Shown here piece after piece: positions 6,967 through 13,234 of a DNA stretch of 19,653 nucleotides. A program made the position numbers and the translations under genes. Origin of the DNA: Gammaproteobacteria bacterium. Lineage in GTDB: Bacteria > Pseudomonadota > Gammaproteobacteria > DSM-19610. Where the stretch lies: assembly GCA_011371465.1 (NCBI GenBank), contig DRQL01000047.1, forward strand, positions 1 to 19,653, read 5' to 3'. The notes beneath the pieces were generated by a model, which saw nothing but the letters and a program-made list of their open reading frames with translations, made no database searches and was not told the DNA's origin. Numbering within the stretch: position 1 is the stretch's first letter; the number at the start of each line of letters is the position of its first letter.

Positions 6967-7129
6967 AGGCATTGGAGGAGCTGCATCGCCTAACGTCAGG
7001 CGCTGCAATCAGTTTTTAATGTAGTCGATAACAACGGACTGATCACTGACCTGGATCAACTCCGGTCAGGATAAAGGCCAGCGGGATTTCCAAACAACAA
7101 CCATCGACCAATGGTTCCGTAAAAACCCC

Positions 7130-7160
7130 GTAGGTCGGGTCAGGCGCGCAGCGCCGTAAC
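7130..7160 (+). repeat. Palindromic repeat copy 1 (degenerate)
   Basis: GTAGGTCGGGT followed by a diverged CAGGCGCGCAGCGCCGTAAC. It shares the GTAGGTYGGGT start and CAGCG...GTAAC core of the better copies at 7235 and 18357, but the right arm is decayed. GGCGC/GCGCC still forms a small hairpin. Confidence 0.55.
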
Positions 7161-7172
7161 ACGGCGTAATAC

Positions 7173-7201
7173 TGTCGGATTACGCTGCGCTAATCCGACC
7201 T
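7173..7201 (-). repeat. Palindromic repeat copy 2
   Basis: Perfect 9-bp arms GTCGGATTA (7174-7182) and TAATCCGAC (7191-7199) flank CGCTGCGC. This is the inverse orientation of the GTAGGTCGGGTTAGCG-type repeat. Confidence 0.8.
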
Positions 7202-7234
7202 CCGGTTCGGGGTCACGCTGCTGTTACCGTTGCT

Positions 7235-7265
7235 GTAGGTTGGGTTAGCGCAGCGTAACCCAACA
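7235..7265 (+). repeat. Palindromic repeat copy 3
   Basis: GTAG, then perfect 9-bp arms GTTGGGTTA (7239-7247) and TAACCCAAC (7256-7264) around GCGCAGCG. Relative to copy 6, both arms carry the paired change C to T / G to A. This keeps the stem and suggests selection or replication for structure. Confidence 0.85.
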
Positions 7266-7311
7266 AGGTCATTCAACCACGCAGAAAGCCCGGTGCCGCT
7301 CGCGTTGTGTT

Positions 7312-7340
7312 TGTCGGATTACGCTGCGCGAACCCGACCT
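7312..7340 (-). repeat. Palindromic repeat copy 4 (imperfect)
   Basis: TGTCGGATTACGCTGCGC is followed by GAACCCGACCT. The core is identical to copy 2, but the arms now mispair at the A/C position and at the end of the arm, giving a weakened stem. Confidence 0.75.
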
Positions 7341-7433
7341 GCAGGATTCGGCCGGTAGATGAGATATCATTTGTATCATGCTGACTGATTACTGTCAGGC
7401 AAACCAAATGGAACAGTACAAACCAGGCTTTGG

Positions 7434-8111
7434 CTAAACGCCGCGCCTGGCGATCCAGATAATGTGGCGGGCACCTTTGGAACCGTGCGCCCGGACGCGG
7501 GTCTCCTCTGCCATGAAGCCGGTCTTTCGCAAACGCTGTGAAAAGCGCTGGTCCGGGCCGGCCGACCAGACTGCCAGTACGCCGCGGGGACGTAACGCTG
7601 CGTATGCCGCATTCAATCCGTTCAGGCTGTACAGCCAGTCATTTTCCCTGCGGGTGAGTCCTTCCGGACCGTTGTCCACATCCAGCAGGATGGCATCGTA
7701 GGTTTGCCGGCTGCTTCTGAGCAGGTTGGCCACATCCACTTCGTGCAGTTTTACACGAGCATCCTGCAGCGGATGGTCAGCGCAGGCTCCCAGCCATTCC
7801 CGGTTCCAGGCCACCACGGCCGGCACGACTTCCGCCACGTCCACCCCTGCCTGCTCACCAAGCCGTCGCAATGCAGCCGCCAGCGTAAACCCCATGCCCA
7901 GTCCGCCAACGAGCAAGCGCGGCTGCGGGGTATCCGCCAGCCTGGCACAGGCGCGCTCTGCCAGCGCATCTTCGGAGCCATGTACCCGGCTGTTCATCAG
8001 TTCGCTGCCGCCAGCCAGCTTGATCGAGTATTCATCACCGCGCCGGTAAAGATGCAACTCGCCTCCATTGCCGGGCACCGGTGCGCTGTCGAGTAAAACC
8101 CAGGGATTCAC
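7434..8111 (-). CDS. Spermidine-synthase-like SAM/methyltransferase-fold protein
   Basis: A 225-residue Rossmann-fold protein related to the spermidine/spermine synthase group. The nucleotide-binding loop is LLVGGLGMGFTLAAAL (66-81). The acidic residue after strand 2 is Glu94 (DVAEVVPAVVAWN). A strand-3 motif VKLHEVDVANLL places Asp126, and the strand-4 motif YDAILLDVDNGPEGLT places Asp144. The strand-5 region is LRPRGVLAVWSAG. Proteins of this type are often labelled polyamine aminopropyltransferase, but the N-terminal beta domain is short here, so real spermidine synthase activity is doubtful. The start is GTG at 8111 with only a weak CAGG upstream. It lies downstream of the first cold-shock gene on the same strand but past that gene's terminator, so it probably has its own promoter. 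Confidence 0.8.
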   Translation of the reverse strand: MNPWVLLDSAPVPGNGGELHLYRRGDEYSIKLAGGSELMNSRVHGSEDALAERACARLADTPQPRLLVGGLGMGFTLAAALRRLGEQAGVDVAEVVPAVVAWNREWLGACADHPLQDARVKLHEVDVANLLRSSRQTYDAILLDVDNGPEGLTRRENDWLYSLNGLNAAYAALRPRGVLAVWSAGPDQRFSQRLRKTGFMAEETRVRAHGSKGARHIIWIARRGV

Positions 8112-8210
8112 GATTGCCTGACCGGACTGTGACTGCCCTGCAATGGCGCTCTTTTATCTTTCCAGACAGGCGTCATCGTTGCGTCGTTGTCATGCAGCTT
8201 GTTCCGTCAC

Positions 8211-8235
8211 AAAAAAACCCCGCCGAAGCGGGGTT
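8211..8235 (-). terminator. Intrinsic terminator of the first cold-shock gene
   Basis: Arms AACCCCGC (8216-8223) and GCGGGGTT (8228-8235) enclose a loop that reads TTCG on the minus strand. It is followed by a run of seven T on that strand. It lies 31 nt past the cold-shock stop codon. Confidence 0.9.
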
Positions 8236-8265
8236 CTTCACATCGGTAATCCGACGAGGTCTTGC

Positions 8266-8469
8266 TCAGGAGGCAGTAACGTTCGCTGCCTGCAGGCCCT
8301 TGGGACCCTTTTCGATCTCGTAGGTGACCGGCTGACCTTCGGCCAGGGTCTTGAAACCCGAGCCCTGGATGGCGTTGAAATGCACGAATACGTCGTCACC
8401 GCCTTCATCCTGGGAAATAAAACCGAAACCTTTCGCTTCGTTGAACCACTTTACAGTACCTGTAGCCAT
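8266..8469 (-). CDS. CspA-family cold-shock protein (copy 1)
   Basis: A 67-residue single cold-shock domain: an OB-fold RNA/ssDNA chaperone. RNP1 is KGFGFIS (residues 13-19) and RNP2 is DVFVHF (26-31). The C-terminus is GPKGLQAANVTAS. The ATG at 8469 is preceded by AAGG about 10 nt upstream. A leader of roughly 120 nt separates it from a candidate promoter, and a strong terminator follows. It differs from the second copy at 16356 mostly in the acidic loop after RNP1 and near the end. The long leader suggests post-transcriptional control, as for E. coli cspA, but cold induction cannot be read from the sequence. Confidence 0.96.
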   Translation of the reverse strand: MATGTVKWFNEAKGFGFISQDEGGDDVFVHFNAIQGSGFKTLAEGQPVTYEIEKGPKGLQAANVTAS

Positions 8470-8621
8470 ATCACTTATACCTTAATCAATTAAAAAAACA
8501 GCGTTTGCGTACAGGTAATGAAACGAGAAAATCATGGGGAAACACGGAGGAGACAACCAAAACTGCGAATAACAATATCTGTAGCTGGACACACCATAAA
8601 GGAAGCCGAACGGGAATGCAA
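8470..8621 (-). promoter_or_regulatory. Candidate promoter and long 5' leader of cold-shock gene 1
   Basis: On the minus strand TTGCAT (8616-8621) and TATGGT (8593-8598), with a 17-nt spacer, give a moderate sigma-70 promoter. A start near 8586 would leave about 117 nt of AT-rich leader before the ATG. The leader includes a run of seven T and a TTAATTGATTAAGG segment near the ribosome-binding site. E. coli cspA has a long leader of similar character. No exact cold-box match was seen. Confidence 0.4.
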
Positions 8622-8672
8622 GAAATATAATTTATTTTTCAGAGGGATAAACCGGGACCATCCAGGCTGGTG

Positions 8673-10841
8673 CTACCCGGCACCCGGTCGGCCACGGCGC
8701 TTGCGCCCGCCTTTCCGGCCGGGTCGTTCCGTACCCGGCACATCCGGCAGGCCCGTATGCCGGGTGCGGAAGGCCCCGCCCTTGCCACGCCGCCCTTCTT
8801 GCGCACTACCGGTACCGCGCGGTTGCCAGGTGGGGACCAGGTGTTTCTTTCCGTTGCCGATCAGGTCGGCCCGGCCCATGCGCTGCAGGGCTTCGCGCAG
8901 CAGCGGCCAGTTGTTGGCATCGTGGTAACGCAGGAAGGCCTTGTGCAGGCGGCGCATGCGCAACCCTTTGGGGATGGGCACGGTTTCACTGTTGCGGCGT
9001 ACGCGACGTAACGGGTTTTTACCGGAGTGGTACATGGCGGTGGCGGTGGCCATGGGGGACGGCAGGAAGTTCTGCACCTGGTCGGCGCGGAAACCGTTGC
9101 GCTTCAGCCACAGGGCGAGGTTCATCATGTCCTCGTCGGTGGTACCAGGGTGCGCGGCAATAAAATAGGGAATCAGGTACTGCTCCTTGCCCGCTGCTTT
9201 TGAAAACTTCTCGAACATCGCCCTGAAGTCGTGGTAGGCGCCCATACCGGGTTTCATCATTTTCGCCAGCGGACCGTCTTCGGTGTGTTCCGGCGCGATT
9301 TTCAGGTAACCGCCCACGTGGTGGCTCACCAGTTCCCGGACGTACTCGGGGGAGCGCACGGCCAGGTCGTAGCGCAGCCCGGACGCCACCAGCACCTTCT
9401 TGATGCCGGGCAGTTCGCGCAACCGTTTGTACAAACGCACCAGCGGCGCATGATCGGTTTTGAGGTTGGAACAGATGCCGGGATAGACACAGGAAGGCCG
9501 CCGGCAGGCGGCTTCGATCTTCGGACTCTTGCAGGCCAGCCGGTACATGTTGGCGGTCGGGCCGCCGACATCGGAAATCACCCCGGTGAAGCCGGGCACG
9601 GTGTCGCGGATGGTTTCGATCTCGCGCACGATGGAGTCTTCCGAACGGTTCTGGATGATGCGCCCTTCGTGCTCGGTGATGGAACAGAAGGTACAGCCAC
9701 CGAAACAGCCGCGCATGATGTTGACCGAAAAACGGATCATCTCGTAGGCGGGGATACGCGCATCGCCGTACACGGGATGCGGCCGGCGTGTATAGGGCAG
9801 CTCGAACACGCGGTCCAGCTCTCTGGTGGTGAGCGGGATCGGTGGCGGGTTGAGCCACAGGTCGCGATTACCATGGCGCTGCACGATGACGCGCGCGTTG
9901 CCGGGGTTGGTTTCCAGGTGCATGACGCGCGAAGCGTGCGCGTAGAGCACGGCATCCTGTTTGACCGCCTCGTAGGACGGCATGCGAACAAAGCTGTGCT
10001 CGCGATCAACCCGCGGCCGCCGCAACACGGGCACCGCCACTTCACCGTTACTGCTTTCCCGTTCCGCGCAGGGTTTGCCCTGCACCGGCGCAGCATAGGG
10101 ATCCGGGTGAGGGTCCACCCGGCCCGGCGCGTCGATCTGCTGTGAATCGATCTCCGCCCAGCCTTCCGGAATCGTGCGGGTCATGAAACCGGTACCGCGT
10201 ATATCCCGCAACTGCGCGACCGGTTCACCCGTCGCCAGGCGGTGGGCAATTTCCACCACCTGGCGTTCACCGTTGCCGTACACCAGCAGGTCGGCCCTGG
10301 CGTCCAGCAGCACCGAGCGGCGCACCTTGTCGGACCAGTAGTCATAGTGCGCGATACGCCGCAGGCTGGCTTCGATGCCGCCGATCACCAGCGGTACGTC
10401 TGCATAGGCTTCCCGGCAGCGCTGCGCGTAGACCAGCACCGAACGGTCCGGGCGGCTGCCACCCTTGCCACCCGGCGTATAGGCGTCATCAGAGCGCACC
10501 TTGCGGTCCGATGTATAGCGGTTGACCATGGAATCCATGTTGCCGGCGGTGACTCCCCAGAACAGGTTGGGCCGCCCCAGCCGGGCAAAGTCGTCCACGC
10601 CGGTCCAGTCCGGCTGGGCAATGATGCCGACCCGGAAACCCTGCGCCTCCAGCACCCGGCCGATCACCGCCATGCCGAAACTGGGATGGTCCACGTAGGC
10701 ATCGCCGCTCACCAGAATGATGTCGCAGGAATCCCAGCCGAGGTCGTCCATCTCCTCGCGCGAGCACGGCAGCTGCGGTGCCACGCCGAAGCGCTGCGCC
10801 CAGTACGGGCGCCAGGAGAACAGGGGTTTTACCTTGTGCAT
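8673..10841 (-). CDS. ygiQ: YgiQ-family radical SAM protein
   Basis: A 722-residue protein matching YgiQ (UPF0313) end to end. The N-terminal B12-binding-like region (about 40-215) contains DIILVSGDAYVDHPSFG and LVIGGIEASLRRIAHYDYWS. The radical-SAM cluster motif is Cys379-x3-Cys383-x2-Cys386 (RGCFGGCTFCS). C-terminal family signatures follow: YLKIAPEHTEDG, FIAAHPGTTDEDMMNLALWL and MATAMYHSGKNPL. The chemistry is unassigned in this family. The last 60 residues are a low-complexity basic Gly/Arg/Lys tail, common in YgiQ proteins and perhaps RNA-binding. The ATG at 10841 gives the expected MHKVKPLFSW start, with AGG about 9 nt upstream. It is divergent from glgA. Confidence 0.95.
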   Translation of the reverse strand: MHKVKPLFSWRPYWAQRFGVAPQLPCSREEMDDLGWDSCDIILVSGDAYVDHPSFGMAVIGRVLEAQGFRVGIIAQPDWTGVDDFARLGRPNLFWGVTAGNMDSMVNRYTSDRKVRSDDAYTPGGKGGSRPDRSVLVYAQRCREAYADVPLVIGGIEASLRRIAHYDYWSDKVRRSVLLDARADLLVYGNGERQVVEIAHRLATGEPVAQLRDIRGTGFMTRTIPEGWAEIDSQQIDAPGRVDPHPDPYAAPVQGKPCAERESSNGEVAVPVLRRPRVDREHSFVRMPSYEAVKQDAVLYAHASRVMHLETNPGNARVIVQRHGNRDLWLNPPPIPLTTRELDRVFELPYTRRPHPVYGDARIPAYEMIRFSVNIMRGCFGGCTFCSITEHEGRIIQNRSEDSIVREIETIRDTVPGFTGVISDVGGPTANMYRLACKSPKIEAACRRPSCVYPGICSNLKTDHAPLVRLYKRLRELPGIKKVLVASGLRYDLAVRSPEYVRELVSHHVGGYLKIAPEHTEDGPLAKMMKPGMGAYHDFRAMFEKFSKAAGKEQYLIPYFIAAHPGTTDEDMMNLALWLKRNGFRADQVQNFLPSPMATATAMYHSGKNPLRRVRRNSETVPIPKGLRMRRLHKAFLRYHDANNWPLLREALQRMGRADLIGNGKKHLVPTWQPRGTGSAQEGRRGKGGAFRTRHTGLPDVPGTERPGRKGGRKRRGRPGAG

Positions 10842-10890
10842 CGCGTAAGACCTGCGCGGCAGGGGCCGCGACCGGAAACCATCCCGGCCG

Positions 10891-10899
10891 AGTATACCA
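10891..10899 (-). promoter_or_regulatory. Extended -10 promoter candidate for ygiQ
   Basis: The minus strand reads TGGTATACT, a TGn extended -10 with five of six consensus bases in TATACT, 50 nt upstream of the ygiQ ATG. No good -35 hexamer is seen at 17 nt, which is usual for extended -10 promoters. Confidence 0.4.
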
Positions 10900-11023
10900 G
10901 CCCGGCGCCTGCCGGATCGGGCAACTGCCGGACCAGGCGTATGGTTTTACCAGCCGGACTGCCACTTCCCACTGGCACTCTCTCCTTATGGGTGTATATT
11001 ACCAAGCGGTCAGGAGGGTATTC

Positions 11024-12568
11024 ATGGACATACTGTTTTGCACCAGCGAGGCCTATCCCCTCATCAAAACGGGCGGCCTGGCCGATGTCAGCGGCAGTCT
11101 CCCCAAAGCGCTGCACGCACTCGGCCACGATGTACGCATTGTCCTGCCGGCCTACCCCGAAGTACTGCAACACTCGGCCGGGCTGAGCACCGTCGCCGAA
11201 CTCACGCTGGTTGGCGCCACCGAGCCGGTGGAGATCCTCGCCGGCCACCTGGCCGGCAGCGAGGTTGGTCTCTACCTGGTCAACTCACCGGCGCACTTCC
11301 GCCGACCGGGCAACCCCTACCTGCAGGACGACGGCAGCGACTGGCCGGACAATGCAGAGCGCTTTGCGCTGTTTGCACGGGCCATCGTGGCGCTGGCGCT
11401 GGGCCAGGCCGACCACGACTGGAAACCCGAACTGGTACACTGCAACGACTGGCAGACCGGCCTGGTGCCCGCCCTGCTATCGCTGCACGAGGAACGCCCC
11501 GCCACCCTGTTCAGCATCCACAACCTCTCCTACCAGGGACTGTTCCCCGCCGAGACCTTCAGCACGCTCAAACTACCGGAAAGCCTGTGGTCGATCGACG
11601 GCGTGGAATTCCACGGTCAGCTGTCGTTCATCAAGGGCGGGATTGCCTGTGCGGACCGCATCAGCACCGTTAGCCCGACCTATGCAAAGGAGATCTGCAC
11701 CAGCGCCTTCGGTTACGGGCTGGAAGGCCTGCTGCAATATCGCTCGGACGACCTGGTCGGCATACTCAACGGCATGGACAGCGACACCTGGAACCCCGCT
11801 ACCGACCCGTTTATCGAGCGGACCTATAACATCCACCACCTGCAACACAAACTCGCCAACAAGCTGGCGCTGCAACGTGACCACGGCCTGCCCCAAGGCG
11901 CGCAACCCCTGTTGCTGGGATACATCGGCCGGCTGGTGGAACAGAAGGGCGTCGACCTGATGCTCGCCATGCTCGACAAGCTGTTCCGACAGCCGGTCCA
12001 GCTGGTGGTGCTGGGCAGTGGCGAGCAGGCGCTGGAACAACAGCTCGAAGCAGCGGCAAAGCAGTACCCGCACCAGCTGGCGGTGCACACCGGCTATGAC
12101 GAACGACTGGCACACCGCATCGAAGCCGGCGCTGACGCCCTGCTGATGCCGTCCCGGTATGAGCCCTGCGGGCTCAACCAGATGTACAGCCTGGCCTACG
12201 GCACCGTGCCGATCGTGCACCGCACCGGCGGCCTGGCCGATACCGTGGTGGACCTGAATGAGCGCAGCGCGCGCGACTACAGCGCCACCGGTTTCTGTTT
12301 CGACGAGACGACGCCGGAAGCGGTGCTGGAGGCCTGTGAACGCGCCCTGTCCTACTTCCAGGCCAGCCGTATCGACTGGTGGAAACTGGTCATTACCGGG
12401 ATGAAAAAGGATTTCTCCTGGCCGGCGAGTGCTGCGCGCTACCTCGACCTGTACCGCGCCATGTGCGGTATCGAAAACGCCATCGAGGAAACAACACCGC
12501 AGATAGGATCGATCGCGCACGGCGCCACCCTGCTGGACTCCCTGACAGCGGAAAGCCGCATCCACTGA
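11024..12568 (+). CDS. glgA: Glycogen synthase (ADP-glucose, GT5)
   Basis: A 514-residue GT5 enzyme that elongates alpha-1,4-glucan from ADP-glucose. The N-terminal signature KTGGLADV (15-22) includes the Lys15 that contacts the donor. HNLSYQGLFP and the LLQYRSDDLVGILNGMDSDTWNP segment are typical GlgA. In the C-terminal Rossmann domain, YIGRLVEQKGVDLM and PSRYEPCGLNQMYSLAYGTV (about 374-393) carry the catalytic Glu. GTVPIVHRTGGLADTV follows. The ATG at 11024 is set by a strong AGGAGG 7 nt upstream and by MDILFCTSEAYPLIKTGG. The tail after YLDLYRAMCG (about 478-514) extends about 35 residues beyond the usual E. coli end. No glgC or glgB adjoins it, though an amylosucrase-type gene lies 6 kb away. 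Confidence 0.96.
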   Translation: MDILFCTSEAYPLIKTGGLADVSGSLPKALHALGHDVRIVLPAYPEVLQHSAGLSTVAELTLVGATEPVEILAGHLAGSEVGLYLVNSPAHFRRPGNPYLQDDGSDWPDNAERFALFARAIVALALGQADHDWKPELVHCNDWQTGLVPALLSLHEERPATLFSIHNLSYQGLFPAETFSTLKLPESLWSIDGVEFHGQLSFIKGGIACADRISTVSPTYAKEICTSAFGYGLEGLLQYRSDDLVGILNGMDSDTWNPATDPFIERTYNIHHLQHKLANKLALQRDHGLPQGAQPLLLGYIGRLVEQKGVDLMLAMLDKLFRQPVQLVVLGSGEQALEQQLEAAAKQYPHQLAVHTGYDERLAHRIEAGADALLMPSRYEPCGLNQMYSLAYGTVPIVHRTGGLADTVVDLNERSARDYSATGFCFDETTPEAVLEACERALSYFQASRIDWWKLVITGMKKDFSWPASAARYLDLYRAMCGIENAIEETTPQIGSIAHGATLLDSLTAESRIH

Positions 12569-12585
12569 TTGCGCGCGGCGCGGCT

Positions 12586-13149
12586 TCAGGCGCGGGAGAT
12601 GAACTCGCGGCTTTCAGTATTCACCTTGATCTTCTCACCCGGCGTCAGGTACTCAGGCACCTGCACCACCAGCCCGGTACTGAGTGTCGCCGGTTTGGTG
12701 CGCGCTGACGAAGACGCCGCCTTCATGCCCGGCGCGCACTCGGTGATCTCCAGCACCACCGTGGCCGGCAGCTCGATGCCCAGTAGCACGCCGTCGCTGA
12801 TCAATGCCGAGAGGCCTTCCAGGCCGTCACTCAGAAACGGCAGTTCATCGGCCACGGCGGCCTCATCCAGCGTGTACTGTTCGTAGCTTTCAGTATCCAT
12901 GAAGGTGCAGCCGTCGGCATCCCGGTACAGCAGCTGCACGGCGCGCCGGGCGATGTCGACCGGTTCGACGCTCTCCTCGCCCTTGAAGCTGCGTTCGAAT
13001 TTCTGTCCTGTGGCAACATCCTGGCCGCGCACCTTGTAGAGCGTGTTGCCGCTGCGCGAGGAAGGCGCCTGCACCTGCACCTGTTTCACCATGATATTCT
13101 GCCCGCCCATGCGGAATACCAGGCCTCTTTTCAGTTCATTCGCTTTCAT
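12586..13149 (-). CDS. efpL: Elongation factor P-like protein EfpL (YeiP)
   Basis: A 187-residue three-domain EF-P paralogue. EfpL binds near the ribosomal E site and relieves stalling at proline and other difficult motifs. It is assigned to the YeiP branch by the loop QAPSSRSGNTLYKVR (27-41). Here Arg32 takes the place of the modified Lys of EF-P, in a loop like E. coli SPTARGAATLYK. The YeiP-specific C-terminus ITECAPGMKAASSSARTKPA and STGLVVQVPEYLTPGEKIKV also supports this. The ATG at 13149 aligns with the E. coli start (MKANELKRG versus MPRANEIKKG). A GTG at 13179 would add ten residues. No clear ribosome-binding site precedes the ATG. It converges on glgA (17 nt apart) and diverges from rapA. 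Confidence 0.95.
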   Translation of the reverse strand: MKANELKRGLVFRMGGQNIMVKQVQVQAPSSRSGNTLYKVRGQDVATGQKFERSFKGEESVEPVDIARRAVQLLYRDADGCTFMDTESYEQYTLDEAAVADELPFLSDGLEGLSALISDGVLLGIELPATVVLEITECAPGMKAASSSARTKPATLSTGLVVQVPEYLTPGEKIKVNTESREFISRA

Positions 13150-13234
13150 GCGCCGGCATTCTAGCAACAAACGTTTCACAGACCTACGCTTTCCACTACC
13201 ATAGCGCCGTTTTCAAATTACGCAGGACTGGATT

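Larger units (their letters stand above)
6967..7433. other. Gene-free, repeat-rich intergenic stretch
   Basis: No credible gene is seen in these 467 nt. The stretch holds four copies of a palindromic repeat (7130-7340), an imperfect hairpin at 6983-7006 and a small CTGAC/GTCAG inverted repeat at 7381-7398. On the minus strand a CCCG-ACCTA-CGGGG hairpin followed by TTTTT (7121-7139) is a weak terminator candidate for the gene at 7434-8111. A 17-18-codon minus-strand frame (7009-7065) ending SVVIDYIKN precedes the terminator at 6949-6966. It may be chance or a gene remnant. Confidence 0.6.

Noticed and set aside
7009..7065. Short minus-strand frame ending SVVIDYIKN before the terminator
   Set aside because: At 17-18 codons it is too short to call as a gene. 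Possible remnant status is kept only in the orphan-terminator finding.
7130..7340. Repeat cluster considered as a CRISPR array
   Set aside because: The copies are inverted relative to each other, unevenly spaced and palindromic, with no uniform spacers or cas genes.
7434..8111. Calling this gene speE (spermidine synthase)
   Set aside because: It has the fold, but the N-terminal domain is short and the aminopropyltransferase signature is not clearly present.
9231..10145. 304-codon plus-strand frame opposite ygiQ
   Set aside because: It is a shadow of ygiQ, rich in His and Gly as expected from antisense of GC-rich codons.
11573..12565. 330-codon minus-strand frame opposite glgA
   Set aside because: GlgA motifs are intact on the plus strand; the antisense frame shows no family features.
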